The notes beneath the pieces are model-generated. The model searched no databases and was not told where the DNA came from. It saw only the letters and a program-made list of their open reading frames with translations. This document shows, one piece after another, positions 55,418-64,000 of a DNA stretch of 64,000 nucleotides (positions are counted from its first letter, which is position 1; the number at the start of each line of letters is the position of its first letter). The DNA is taken from positions 434,001 through 498,000 of the forward strand of contig NZ_JAGJEG010000001.1 of assembly GCF_018100905.1 (NCBI RefSeq), given 5' to 3'. The translations under genes were made by a program, and so were the position numbers. The DNA comes from Pseudoalteromonas sp. MMG010. Its GTDB lineage: Bacteria > Pseudomonadota > Gammaproteobacteria > Enterobacterales > Alteromonadaceae.

Positions 55418-55493
55418 AAATAACTGTTAATGAAGATGGTTATTTATTCATATTGCTTATACAAAAAACAAGCAATACGAGCAACGACGCTCA
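55418..55493 (+). promoter_or_regulatory. ANTAR-type two-hairpin antitermination leader
   Basis: Hairpin P1 (55418-55445) has loop AATGAA (55429-55434); hairpin P2 (stem GAGC 55479-55482 with GCTC 55489-55492) has loop AACGAC. Both are six-base loops with A at position 1 and G at position 4, the recognition rule of ANTAR proteins such as NasR. A third stem (ATTGCTT 55452-55458 with AAGCAAT 55470-55476) lies between them. The right arm of P2 is part of the left arm of the terminator that follows, so P2 and the terminator exclude each other. The upper P1 stem includes G-T pairs. Confidence 0.7.
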
Positions 55494-55537
55494 TCAGGTG
55501 TATTTATTACAAATACACCTGATGAGCGTTTTTTTTT
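55487..55537 (+). terminator. Attenuator terminator in nitrate operon leader
   Basis: Perfect 18-base stem (55488-55505 with 55511-55528), five-base loop, nine T. It ends 21 bases before the start codon of the first gene, so it must be bypassed for expression. Confidence 0.92.
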
Positions 55538-55558
55538 ATAAAAAATAAGGGGAATTAA

Positions 55559-56923
55559 ATGAATTGGCTTAAATCAGCTAAGGTTATCGCCTTTGCAGTT
55601 ATCTTTAGTAGCCCAGCGTTACACGCAGACGAAATCGGTTTTGCAGAAAAAGAAGAGTTAACATTTGGCTTTATAAAATTAACCGACATGGCGCCTATTG
55701 CTATTGCCTATGAAAATGGTTACTTCGAAGATGAAGGGTTGTACGTCACTATCGAAGCACAAGCAAACTGGAAAGTACTTTTAGATGGTGTAATTGATGG
55801 CCGATTAGATGGTGCTCATATGCTGGCAGGTCAACCTATAGCAGCAACAATGGGTTATGGCACAAAAGCCGATATCATTACCCCTTTTTCAATGGACTTA
55901 AATGGTAATGGCATTACCGTGTCGAACGAAATTTGGGCGAAAATGAAAAAAAACATCCCCAAAGGAGCTGATGGCAAGCCTGTTCATCCTATAAAAGCCG
56001 ATGCACTTAAACCGGTTGTAGAAGAATATAGAGATAAAGGAAAAGCCTTTAATATGGGAATGGTATTCCCTGTGTCTACTCATAACTATGAGTTACGTTA
56101 TTGGTTAGCTGCCGGCGGAATTCACCCAGGTTATTATGCCCCGCATAAATCAGATACAACCGGACAAATTGATGCTGAAGTACTTTTATCGGTAACGCCT
56201 CCTCCACAAATGCCAGCAACCTTAGAAGCAGGAACTATTTATGGTTACTGTGTTGGTGAACCATGGAACCAACAAGCAGTATTTAAAGGCATTGGTGTAC
56301 CCGTTGTTACCGATTATGAGATATGGAAAAACAACCCTGAAAAAGTATTTGGTATTAGCGCAGAGTTTGCCGAAAAATACCCTAACACGACCATTCGTTT
56401 AACTCGTGCTTTAATTAGAGCTGCTCAATGGTTAGATGAAAACGATAATGCTAATCGCCCTGCTGCTGTTAAAATTTTATCGCAATCTAATTATGTCGGT
56501 GCCGATTACGATGTTATTGCAAACAGTATGACAGGAACCTTTGAATACGAAAAAGGCGACAAACGCGAAGTACCTGACTTTAATGTGTTTTTTAGATACA
56601 ACGCCACTTACCCTTACTACTCAGATGCAATTTGGTACATGACTCAAATGCGTCGCTGGGGACAAATATCTGAAGATAAAAGTGATGATTGGTACAAAGA
56701 TTTAGCTAAGAAAGTATACCGTCCAGATATTTACACTCAGGCGGCAAAATCGTTAATAAAAGATAAATTAGTACAAGCTAAAGACTTTCCTAATTTTGCA
56801 ACAGAAGACGGTTATCGTTCTCCGCAAAAACACTTTATAGATAATATCGTTTACGATGGTAAAGAGCCTAATGCATACATAAACAAGTTCAGCATTGGTC
56901 TTAAGTCAGGCGATAAACTGTAA
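55559..56923 (+). CDS. nrtA: Nitrate-type ABC transporter substrate-binding protein
   Basis: Periplasmic binding protein of 454 aa, NrtA/CmpA/NasF family. Signal peptide about 1-23 (ALHA). The family start [23 protein letters not shown] and the block [22 protein letters not shown] are clear. Family ligands are nitrate, nitrite or bicarbonate; the sigma-54 promoter and ANTAR leader in front argue for nitrate/nitrite in assimilation. Strong Shine-Dalgarno AAGGGGA. An intercistronic hairpin follows, which would favour high levels of this subunit. Confidence 0.88.
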   Translation: MNWLKSAKVIAFAVIFSSPALHADEIGFAEKEELTFGFIKLTDMAPIAIAYENGYFEDEGLYVTIEAQANWKVLLDGVIDGRLDGAHMLAGQPIAATMGYGTKADIITPFSMDLNGNGITVSNEIWAKMKKNIPKGADGKPVHPIKADALKPVVEEYRDKGKAFNMGMVFPVSTHNYELRYWLAAGGIHPGYYAPHKSDTTGQIDAEVLLSVTPPPQMPATLEAGTIYGYCVGEPWNQQAVFKGIGVPVVTDYEIWKNNPEKVFGISAEFAEKYPNTTIRLTRALIRAAQWLDENDNANRPAAVKILSQSNYVGADYDVIANSMTGTFEYEKGDKREVPDFNVFFRYNATYPYYSDAIWYMTQMRRWGQISEDKSDDWYKDLAKKVYRPDIYTQAAKSLIKDKLVQAKDFPNFATEDGYRSPQKHFIDNIVYDGKEPNAYINKFSIGLKSGDKL

Positions 56924-56929
56924 AATAAA

Positions 56930-56960
56930 CGCTGCTTAAGCTAAAACAACTTAAGCAGCG
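56930..56960 (+). other. Intercistronic hairpin between nrtA and nrtB
   Basis: CGCTGCTTAAG (56930-56940) pairs with CTTAAGCAGCG (56950-56960), nine-base loop, no T tract. Likely protects the 3' end of the nrtA message rather than terminating. Confidence 0.65.
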
Positions 56961-57011
56961 CTATATCAAAAACTGTCATTAAAGTAAGTAAACATAATAA
57001 AGGTATATCGC

Positions 57012-58007
57012 ATGAGCATTGTTACTTTAGCAAATAAAGCAACGAATAATGTAGGCATAGCTAATAGCTTGCAGCATATTTTAACTAAGTATCTAAATGT
57101 CTTTATAGCGCCATTTTTGGGGATTTTATTTTTCTTAGGTATATGGTCTATTGCAGCGCAAAACATTCAAACATCATTAGGTGTTTTCCCAGGTCCTAGC
57201 GCTGTTTTAACTCAGTTCTCATCGTTATATGAAGAACATCTGGCTGAGCGAGACAAAGCCGATGCGTTTTACGAACGTCAAGAAAAACGTAACGCGGCAA
57301 GGGTTGCTCAAGATCCTAACTACGTAGCTAAAGTGCGAAAATACACCGGTAAAGAAACTTTTCTAGATCAAATTATTACCAGTTTAATTACGGTTATGTC
57401 GGGTTTTATTTTAGCAACCGTCATTGCGATCCCCTTGGGCATTACCCTAGGGTTAAGTAAAATTTTAAATACTGCAATAAACCCTATCATTCAAATATTT
57501 AAGCCTGTTTCACCCTTAGCATGGCTGCCTCTTGTTACCATGGTGGTCAGTGCAACTTATGTATCTGATGATCCTTTTTTTGCTAAATCCTTTTTAAACT
57601 CAATGATCACCGTCACTTTATGTTGTTTATGGCCAATGGTAATTAACACTTCTATTGGTGTTGCAGCACTTGATCAAGATTTATTAAACGTAAGTAAAGT
57701 ATTGCGCTTACCAGCGTTAACTCATGTAAGAAAAATTATTATTCCTTCTTCTATTCCAATGATGTTTACCGGCATGCGTTTATCGCTAGGTATTGCATGG
57801 ATGGTGCTTATTGCAGCCGAAATGCTTGCACAAAGCCCAGGTCTTGGGAAGTTTGTCTGGGACGAATTCCAAAATGGAAGTTCAGAGTCTCTTTCGCGCA
57901 TTATGGCCGCAGTGTTAGTTATTGGTTTTATTGGATTTTTACTCGACCGAGCCATGCTATATCTACAGCGTCTAGTATCGTGGGACAAATCAAATGCTGC
58001 ACTGTAA
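57012..58007 (+). CDS. nrtB: Nitrate-type ABC transporter permease
   Basis: Inner-membrane subunit of 331 aa. One helix near 32-52, then a cytoplasmic/periplasmic insert with charged residues (about 75-115) and about five more helices; the BPD-type ATPase-contact loop is LRLPALTHVRKIIIPSSIP. It resembles NrtB/NasE/SsuC permeases. The ATPase gene follows 27 bases on. Confidence 0.88.
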   Translation: MSIVTLANKATNNVGIANSLQHILTKYLNVFIAPFLGILFFLGIWSIAAQNIQTSLGVFPGPSAVLTQFSSLYEEHLAERDKADAFYERQEKRNAARVAQDPNYVAKVRKYTGKETFLDQIITSLITVMSGFILATVIAIPLGITLGLSKILNTAINPIIQIFKPVSPLAWLPLVTMVVSATYVSDDPFFAKSFLNSMITVTLCCLWPMVINTSIGVAALDQDLLNVSKVLRLPALTHVRKIIIPSSIPMMFTGMRLSLGIAWMVLIAAEMLAQSPGLGKFVWDEFQNGSSESLSRIMAAVLVIGFIGFLLDRAMLYLQRLVSWDKSNAAL

Positions 58008-58034
58008 AAACAATCCCCTAACAGGAGAAATAAA

Positions 58035-58880
58035 ATGAACCCAATTCTCGATATTAGTCATATAGACATGGTATTTCCGACCCCAAAAGGTGACTTTACA
58101 GCATTAAAAGATGTTAATTTACAAATAAATAAAGGCGAGTATATCTCTCTTATTGGACACTCTGGGTGCGGTAAATCAACCGTTTTAAATATAGTTGCAG
58201 GACTACATCAAGCAACCAGCGGAGGAGTTATATTAAACGGAGCCGAAGTAAAAGAGCCTGGTCCAGAGCGTGCCGTCGTATTTCAAAATCATTCATTACT
58301 CCCTTGGTTAACGGCTTATCAAAATGTTGAGCTAGCTGTTAAGCAAGTGTTTGCAAAAAAGATGAATAAAAAAGAAATGCAAGAATGGATTGAATACAAC
58401 CTTACACTTGTTCATATGGACCATGCCATGGAAAAGCGCCCAGATGAAATATCCGGCGGTATGAAACAACGAGTAGGCATTGCAAGAGCACTAGCAATGC
58501 AACCCGAAATATTGCTAATGGATGAGCCCTTTGGCGCACTTGATGCACTTACCCGCGCACATATGCAAGACTCCTTAATGGAAATTCAAGCTGAACTTAA
58601 TAATACAGTGATTATGATCACCCACGATGTTGATGAAGCTGTATTGCTATCTGACCGAATTATTATGATGACCAACGGTCCTGAAGCGACTATAGGAGAG
58701 ATTTTAGAAATAGATTTAGACAGGCCACGAAGTCGTCTTGATCTGGCAAAAGACGAAAAATATAACCGCTACCGAGCCCAAGTTTTAGAGTTTTTATACA
58801 AAAAACAGCGAAAAGTTGAGCCTATGCGTAAAAGTAAAACCGAAAATAAAGTTAAAACCCCTATCACCTCAAACTTATAA
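58035..58880 (+). CDS. nrtD: Nitrate-type ABC transporter ATPase
   Basis: ATPase of 281 aa with Walker A GHSGCGKST, Q-loop FQNHSLLPW, signature ISGGMKQR, Walker B ILLMDEPFGALDA and THDVDEA. The size fits NrtD/NasD-type single ATPases, without the solute-binding extension of NrtC. It completes the transporter; no reductase genes follow. A terminator closes the operon. Confidence 0.9.
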   Translation: MNPILDISHIDMVFPTPKGDFTALKDVNLQINKGEYISLIGHSGCGKSTVLNIVAGLHQATSGGVILNGAEVKEPGPERAVVFQNHSLLPWLTAYQNVELAVKQVFAKKMNKKEMQEWIEYNLTLVHMDHAMEKRPDEISGGMKQRVGIARALAMQPEILLMDEPFGALDALTRAHMQDSLMEIQAELNNTVIMITHDVDEAVLLSDRIIMMTNGPEATIGEILEIDLDRPRSRLDLAKDEKYNRYRAQVLEFLYKKQRKVEPMRKSKTENKVKTPITSNL

Positions 58881-58889
58881 TTCCCATTG

Positions 58890-58925
58890 GCTAAGTACAA
58901 TGACAGTTGTACTTAGCATTTTTAC
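58890..58925 (+). terminator. Rho-independent terminator of nitrate operon
   Basis: GCTAAGTACAA (58890-58900), six-base loop, TTGTACTTAGC (58907-58917), then ATTTTT. Confidence 0.9.
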
Positions 58926-59054
58926 TATATACCGCGCTAGTTAAGCACTAAAAAATCTTACTTATACTATAATTTAATCACATTAGAACTGTGTATTTTA
59001 CAGATTTACGTTTATACTAATTAATCCTGTATAAAAAATAAAAACCAATCCTTA

Positions 59055-61052
59055 ATGCGTAATTTAATTTTTGTATTTATTCTCTTTTGTGCTCAAATAA
59101 ATGCTTCAACTCACCTGCCTATAAAAAATATCAGTCAGTCTACTCCTGATCATAAAACGCAACGAACACTGCGAGTACAAAATTTATCGCAGGGCGATTC
59201 TTTTTACCAAGATGCAGTTCAACATTATGAAAAAAAAGAGTTTAGTGCAGCCATTGTATTATTTAAAAAAGCGGCAAGCCTCTACACATTAAGCAAAGAT
59301 AAAAAGCATTTAAATCAACTAGGTAAAATATATACAGATATAGCGCAGTCATATAAACGTCTAAAAAAACGAGACGAAACCGTTGAATATTATCAAAAGG
59401 CTCTGTCCGTTTTTAAATTGATAGACAACAAAAGAAATATCGCACGAACTTATAACACGCTTGCAGAAGCGCAGCGTTATATTGATAAATACGAAATCGC
59501 ACTTGAAAGTTCAATGAAGAGTTTAAAGTTACACAATGTCATTGACGATCCTGAAGGTAAAGCAAAAGCTCAAATTGGCGCTGCTATTATATATCGCCAT
59601 ATCGGTCGATACGAAGCCTCTTTAGAGCAAGCATATCGCGCATATCGTTACTTTAAATCTGTAAATAATACTGCGCGTATAGCTAAAGCTGCGAATGAAA
59701 TGGGGCTAATTTACACTAAGTTAAAGCAGTTTGATCAAGCTAACTTCTTTTATAATCAAACAATTAATTTGCCGATTGAAGATATTGACACAAATACATT
59801 AGCAACAGCCTTACGTGAAACAGCTGTGATTGAATTAACAAATAAACATTATCAATCAGCGCGTGAATTGGCGCAGCAAGCGTTAGAGGTATATAGCAAA
59901 ACACAAGAGTTCGACAAACAATCCGTTGTTACACGGATTATTGCTAACAGTTATCGTAAAGAGAAAAACATAGAACAAGCGATTTTTTATTATCAAAAAT
60001 CGTTAGCACTTGCACAAGCAATTGATTCAGATATATATCGTATTAAAACACTCATACCGTTAAGTGATATTTTAATAAAAATTGATATTAACCAAGCAAT
60101 ATCACAACTCGAAACAGCATTGGCTCTATCTAAAAAAACTAATGATAAAAAACATCAGTTGTATATTGTTTCTACGTTAAAAAAAGCACATAAAAAGCAA
60201 GCTCACTTTGCTAAAGCATTATCTTACGCTGAACAATATATAAAATTAAAAGCGCAAATCATCAAACAACAAGATAAGAACCAATTAAAACTCGTTAAAG
60301 CTAACTTATATTCACAAAAACTCGAAATGGAGTTAATACAATTAAAAGAAAAAGCAAAGTCGGATAAGCTCGCATTAGCTAAGAAAAAAAATGAAGTAGA
60401 AATAGCACAAAAAGAAAAAACCATATCCGAGCTAAAACTGGCTAAAAACAAGTATACCACCCTCTTTTTATCTTTATTTCTTATTGTTAGCTTAATTAGT
60501 GTATTAGTAATTTATCGTAGTTTTATTGCCTCAAAAAAACTGAATAAAGAGCTCGATTATTTAGCCACTCGAGATCCGCTTACAGATTGTTTTAACCGCC
60601 GTTACTTATTTGATTACCTTAATAAGAACAATAATTTGGCGCTAAAAAAACTATGTTGCATCATTATGTTAGATATCGATCACTTTAAAGTTATTAATGA
60701 TACTTATGGTCATTCCGTAGGCGACCAGGTATTACGTGATATTGCCAAAATAGTGAAAAACTCATTAACTGAGCATCATATTGCGACGCGCTTTGGTGGT
60801 GAAGAATTTTGTCTTTTATTACCTGATACCTCAGTTGACAGCGCGCTAGCTATTGCTGAAAAAATTCGAATCAAAGTAGAAAAGTACCGTATCAACGATA
60901 TAAAAGTGACCTGTAGTTTTGGTGTTTCAACAACCGACGATAACGCTAAATCCTCATCTGGGCTAATCGATCGTGCTGATCTTGCTCTTTTCAAATCTAA
61001 ATCGCTTGGCAGAAATACCGTCTCGCAATGGAGTGCTGATCTCGATAGCTAA
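59055..61052 (+). CDS. Periplasmic TPR sensor diguanylate cyclase
   Basis: Cyclic di-GMP synthase of 665 aa. Signal peptide about 1-17, a long array of tetratricopeptide repeats in the periplasm (about 50-400, for example AQSYKRLKKRDETVEYYQKALSVF), a coiled coil (about 410-465), one TM (about 470-490) and GGDEF with TRFGGEEF and LTDCFNRR. The position of the inhibitory RxxD reads TEHH, so that site is absent. TPR arrays bind proteins, so a periplasmic protein partner is likely. Single gene. Confidence 0.88.
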   Translation: MRNLIFVFILFCAQINASTHLPIKNISQSTPDHKTQRTLRVQNLSQGDSFYQDAVQHYEKKEFSAAIVLFKKAASLYTLSKDKKHLNQLGKIYTDIAQSYKRLKKRDETVEYYQKALSVFKLIDNKRNIARTYNTLAEAQRYIDKYEIALESSMKSLKLHNVIDDPEGKAKAQIGAAIIYRHIGRYEASLEQAYRAYRYFKSVNNTARIAKAANEMGLIYTKLKQFDQANFFYNQTINLPIEDIDTNTLATALRETAVIELTNKHYQSARELAQQALEVYSKTQEFDKQSVVTRIIANSYRKEKNIEQAIFYYQKSLALAQAIDSDIYRIKTLIPLSDILIKIDINQAISQLETALALSKKTNDKKHQLYIVSTLKKAHKKQAHFAKALSYAEQYIKLKAQIIKQQDKNQLKLVKANLYSQKLEMELIQLKEKAKSDKLALAKKKNEVEIAQKEKTISELKLAKNKYTTLFLSLFLIVSLISVLVIYRSFIASKKLNKELDYLATRDPLTDCFNRRYLFDYLNKNNNLALKKLCCIIMLDIDHFKVINDTYGHSVGDQVLRDIAKIVKNSLTEHHIATRFGGEEFCLLLPDTSVDSALAIAEKIRIKVEKYRINDIKVTCSFGVSTTDDNAKSSSGLIDRADLALFKSKSLGRNTVSQWSADLDS

Positions 61053-61055
61053 AAA

Positions 61056-61088
61056 TGCAATTTAATTACACTTTAATTGCACTTTTTT
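61056..61088 (+). terminator. Rho-independent terminator
   Basis: TGCAATT (61056-61062) pairs with AATTGCA (61075-61081), followed by a run of seven T from 61083. Confidence 0.65.
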
Positions 61089-61139
61089 TACACATTTCAC
61101 CTTTACACTCGCCTTTAGATTACATTTAAAGGCTAAAAC

Positions 61140-63716
61140 ATGAAATACAATGCTATTTATTTAAGTTTATTATTAACCGGTAGCCTACTTGTTGGCTGCT
61201 CTGGCACAGAAGAAACCTCAGATACAAGCAGCACTGACTCAACCGAAAGCACCGATACAACACAAACAGCATCATCATTAGTTATTAACGAAGTTGTTGC
61301 CGCTGCCCAAGACGATGGCAACGATTGGATTGAGTTATATGCCCTTGAAGACATTGATTCACTCGCTACCTATAGCGTAGTCGATGACAGCGCTGAGCGT
61401 GAACCACAATATTTACCCGATATAGCATTATCTGCTGGTGAATTTATTGTGATACAAGCAATTGATGAAGCCGATGCCCCTTTAGATGACGGCTACTACG
61501 TTACCTTTAAGCTAGGAAGCGATGATGCAGTAACTTTATTTAACGACGATGAACAAGTAGATCAGCTTGATTGGGAAGAAGGCGATGCACCTGAAGGGTC
61601 AAGTTATGGCCTTTACACCGACGGCACTGGCACAGCCCAAACTTTAACGCCCACTCAAGGCACTGCAAATGAACCATTGAGCGATGACTCAACGATTAAT
61701 CTAGATACCATAACGAACAATGATGCCGCAGTGCGTATTAACGAAGTTGTTGCAGCCAATGCACAAGGCGATTACGATTGGATAGAATTTTATGTCACTG
61801 GCACAACCGATGTAAATTTAAGTGATTACAGTGTTGCCGATGAAGATGGCGTACGTGTTACCCTTCCCGATGTCACACTTTCACCTGGTGAGTATTATAG
61901 CGTTTACGCAACAAGTGACGAAGTAAGCGATATCGAAACGGTAAACTTTAAACTTGGTGCAAGTGATGAAGTGAGTTTATATCAAGCAGACGACTTAATT
62001 GATTATCTTCAATGGAGTAAAGGCCAAGCACTTTATGGTTTTAGCTTCGGACGTTTTCCTGATGGCAGCGATGCAACAAAAGTACTTTCTCCAACCGCAT
62101 TAACAGCAAACGTTGAAGCAACCCATGGTCCCTTAATTATTAGCGAAGTAGTGGCTGATGATATAGACGAAGGCGCAGATTGGTTTGAGCTTTACAACAA
62201 CAGCGACGATAACGTTACACTGACCGATTACACGATTATTGACGAAAGTGACGACATAGACCCAGCCAGCTTACCCGATGTAACTCTGGCACCTGGCGAG
62301 TATTTAGTTGTGTATGCCATCGATGAGGAAACCAGCGGTTATTCTGTACCATTTAAATTAGGTAAAGAAGACGAATTAAGCTTAATACTCAATAACGAAA
62401 CCGTTGATTACATTAGCTGGGATGAAAGCGACGTAATAGCAGGTTTTAGTTATGGTGTTAGCGACTTATCAAATGCACAAAGTAGTTGGGAAACCGACTT
62501 TTTAACGCCGACTCAAGGTAGCGAAAATAGTATCGCTAATGCATTTACTCCAACCGAAGTGACAAATATATACATCACTATTAGCGACGACAACTGGAAT
62601 GATATTCTCGACAATCCACTCGATGAAGAATACCACGAAGCAAGTATTACCTATAACGGAGTAACCCTTGATAGCGTCGCAATCAGAACAAAAGGAAATT
62701 CTAGTTTATCGACTGTTGCTAACTCATCAAGCGACCGTTACAGCTTTAAAATAGATATAAATGAATATGTTGATGGACAAAAGTTCTTTAACTTAAAAAA
62801 ATTCACGCTAAATAACTCGTATAACGACCCTTCATACATGCGTGAAGCAATTGCTTATGATTTATTAACCGAAATGGGTGTTGCAGCACCACAACATGCT
62901 TACGTCAATTTTTATGTAAACGACGAGCTGTTTGGTTTTTATCTTATGGTTGAATCTATTGATGGCGAGTTTGTAGAAAACAATTTTACTAATGCCAATG
63001 GCGATTTATATAAACCAGATGGTACCGGCAGTGATTTAGTGTGGATTGATGATGATATTACCAGCTATTCCGATGCAAACTTAAAAACCAACGAAGATAC
63101 CTCCGACAATGGGGCATTTATTAACTTTGTAGAACAAATAAACGATGGCTCAAATGATTTTACCGATGTAGATAGTTTACTTAGGTATTTATCGGTCAGC
63201 GTTGCCCTATCTAACCTTGATAGTTATCAAGGGACGTTAGCGCACAATTACTATATTTATGACCAAGATGGTGTGTTTACTTTATTACCTTGGGATTTTA
63301 ACGAGTCTTTTGGTACATTTTCAATGGGATGTAGTAATAACTCAGATATAAGAGAGTTATACATTGATGAGCCAACCAGTGGCGCATTAGACGAACGTCC
63401 ACTTATCGCCAGCGCACTTGCTAATCAAGATAACCTAACCAGTTATCATGAGTACTTAACAACGTTAATTGAAGGTTCTCTATCGAGTGAGCAATTTAGT
63501 GAACGCGTTAATGAGTTAAAAGCTTTAATTAGTGAGCATGTTGCCAACGATCCAAGTGCGTTTTATAGCTACTCGCAATTTGAACAAAACTTAACATCAA
63601 CAGTCAGTGGATTTTATGGTTTAACCGATTTTATTGATTATCGCGTTGAAAATATAACTCAACAGCTTAACGGCCAGCTCCCGACTGCTGGAAATGGCAA
63701 TGGGTTTTGTAATTAA
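61140..63716 (+). CDS. Lipoprotein with three lamin-tail domains and a CotH kinase domain
   Basis: Exported lipoprotein of 858 aa (lipobox LVGC, Cys20) with a threonine/serine-rich linker. Three lamin-tail-like domains start at about residues 46, 197 and 332, each opening with I(N/S)EVVA and (D/E)W(I/F)E(L/F)Y. From about 473 a CotH-like protein-kinase fold follows (IRTKGNSSLS, MREAIAYDLL, FGFYLMVESIDGEF, LLPWDFNESFG with the metal-binding DF block). CotH phosphorylates spore-coat proteins in Bacillus; bacterial surface relatives of this layout are uncharacterised. Strongly acidic throughout, suggesting calcium or salt-stable folding outside the cell. Confidence 0.82.
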   Translation: MKYNAIYLSLLLTGSLLVGCSGTEETSDTSSTDSTESTDTTQTASSLVINEVVAAAQDDGNDWIELYALEDIDSLATYSVVDDSAEREPQYLPDIALSAGEFIVIQAIDEADAPLDDGYYVTFKLGSDDAVTLFNDDEQVDQLDWEEGDAPEGSSYGLYTDGTGTAQTLTPTQGTANEPLSDDSTINLDTITNNDAAVRINEVVAANAQGDYDWIEFYVTGTTDVNLSDYSVADEDGVRVTLPDVTLSPGEYYSVYATSDEVSDIETVNFKLGASDEVSLYQADDLIDYLQWSKGQALYGFSFGRFPDGSDATKVLSPTALTANVEATHGPLIISEVVADDIDEGADWFELYNNSDDNVTLTDYTIIDESDDIDPASLPDVTLAPGEYLVVYAIDEETSGYSVPFKLGKEDELSLILNNETVDYISWDESDVIAGFSYGVSDLSNAQSSWETDFLTPTQGSENSIANAFTPTEVTNIYITISDDNWNDILDNPLDEEYHEASITYNGVTLDSVAIRTKGNSSLSTVANSSSDRYSFKIDINEYVDGQKFFNLKKFTLNNSYNDPSYMREAIAYDLLTEMGVAAPQHAYVNFYVNDELFGFYLMVESIDGEFVENNFTNANGDLYKPDGTGSDLVWIDDDITSYSDANLKTNEDTSDNGAFINFVEQINDGSNDFTDVDSLLRYLSVSVALSNLDSYQGTLAHNYYIYDQDGVFTLLPWDFNESFGTFSMGCSNNSDIRELYIDEPTSGALDERPLIASALANQDNLTSYHEYLTTLIEGSLSSEQFSERVNELKALISEHVANDPSAFYSYSQFEQNLTSTVSGFYGLTDFIDYRVENITQQLNGQLPTAGNGNGFCN

Positions 63717-63752
63717 CGGTTTGTGCTAAACCAGGTTAACGATTTTTAATAT

Positions 63753-63785
63753 AAAGCCATAACACCATGTTATGGCTTTTTTTAG
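63753..63785. terminator. Rho-independent terminator
   Basis: AAAGCCATAAC (63753-63763), loop ACCAT, GTTATGGCTTT (63769-63779), then more T. Lies between the CotH gene and the convergent GST gene. Confidence 0.88.
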
Positions 63786-63791
63786 TTACAT

Positions 63792-64000
63792 TTAATCTTT
63801 TGGATAGTTTGAAGGAAAAAAGGCTTTTTTCGCTTGTTCATCAAACTCTTTTTTAAATTCAATATCAGTACCAAGATTACGTGCACGAGCCACCGCAGGA
63901 CGACTATCAATGCTTGCAAACCAACGCTGTAAATTTGGGTAAGGCGCCAGCCCTTCTTCACCTAATACAACCGTTGCTTTATCTATCCAGCCCCATGCTG
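63792..64000 (-). CDS. Glutathione S-transferase C-terminus (partial, 5' end outside window)
   Basis: The last 68 codons of a gene entering from the right edge. The translation AWGWIDKATVVLGEEGL, PNLQRWFASIDSRPAVARAR and the ending EFDEQAKKAFFP match the C-terminal helical domain of YghU-type glutathione S-transferases/disulfide-bond oxidoreductases. The thioredoxin-like N-terminal half lies outside the window. Confidence 0.8.
   Translation of the reverse strand, partial: AWGWIDKATVVLGEEGLAPYPNLQRWFASIDSRPAVARARNLGTDIEFKKEFDEQAKKAFFPSNYPKD

Larger units (their letters stand above)
54901..55558. other. Divergent regulatory region between PL6 lyase and nitrate transporter genes
   Basis: About 660 bases without a gene. 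Left to right: tandem TG repeat (54933-54980), palindrome TTGGTAATACCAA (55048), inverted repeat (55071), possible NtrC half-sites (55281-55309), sigma-54 promoter (55383), ANTAR-type hairpins (55418) and an attenuator terminator (55487). The left half serves the lyase, the right half the transporter. Confidence 0.7.

Noticed and set aside
1..64000. tRNA, rRNA, insertion sequences, integrases or prophage genes
   Set aside because: None were recognised on reading both strands; no transposase or integrase motif is present among the open frames.

Overview
The window looks like chromosomal DNA of a marine gammaproteobacterium of the order Alteromonadales, most likely Pseudoalteromonas. This is inferred from the AT-rich sequence, the gene families (dedicated-sortase histidine kinase, alginate lyases of families PL6 and PL7, a large carbohydrate-type TonB-dependent receptor, ArsJ) and the number of GGDEF proteins. 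No rRNA, tRNA, CRISPR array, insertion sequence or prophage was recognised.

Layout. 1-6.4 kb: the 3' part of the histidine kinase pdsS, a 53-codon ORF, cca, small membrane proteins and mscS. 6.9-8 kb: a PL7 alginate lyase lipoprotein. 8.3-10.5 kb: a FAN1-like nuclease fused to a DEDDh exonuclease behind a good LexA box. 10.5-13.2 kb: secreted and periplasmic proteins (DUF6515 type, esterase, metallo-beta-lactamase fold). 13.2-20.9 kb: a five-gene minus-strand operon of outer-membrane factor, adaptor, RND pump, response regulator and histidine kinase. 21.1-23.5 kb: two MFS transporters. 23.5-29.5 kb: two divergent ABC modules (natAB with a hydrolase; gntR-ABC) around a shared intergenic operator region. 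31-35 kb: an arsenic operon (arsC-arsR fusion, phosphatase, GAPDH, arsJ) that contains a decayed remnant of the arsenite pump gene acr3. 35-43 kb: GGDEF proteins, an unknown two-gene pair, and a 5'-nucleotidase-like protein that has lost all its metal ligands and is translationally coupled to a GGDEF sensor. 43.5-55 kb: an alginate-use locus. It has a TonB-dependent receptor on the plus strand, and a minus-strand run PL6 lyase, SDR reductase, RbsD/FucU-like mutarotase, NRAMP-fold transporter without metal motifs, gluconokinase-like kinase and PL7 lyase. 55.4-58.9 kb: a nitrate-type ABC transporter operon with a sigma-54 promoter and an ANTAR-type antitermination leader. 59-63.7 kb: a TPR-GGDEF sensor and a CotH/lamin-tail lipoprotein, then the end of a glutathione S-transferase gene.

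How it fits together. The lyases, the receptor and the SDR form a polysaccharide-utilisation system in which alginate is cut outside or in the periplasm, imported and reduced. The palindrome TTGGTAATACCAA occurs upstream of both the receptor and the PL6 lyase, and a related TTGGTTAACCAA lies upstream of the distant PL7 gene, suggesting one GntR/FadR-type regulon. CA-repeat tracts in the sense strand of three leaders of this locus may be a second, RNA-level control. The nitrate operon carries its own two-step control: nitrogen limitation through sigma-54, then ligand-dependent antitermination.
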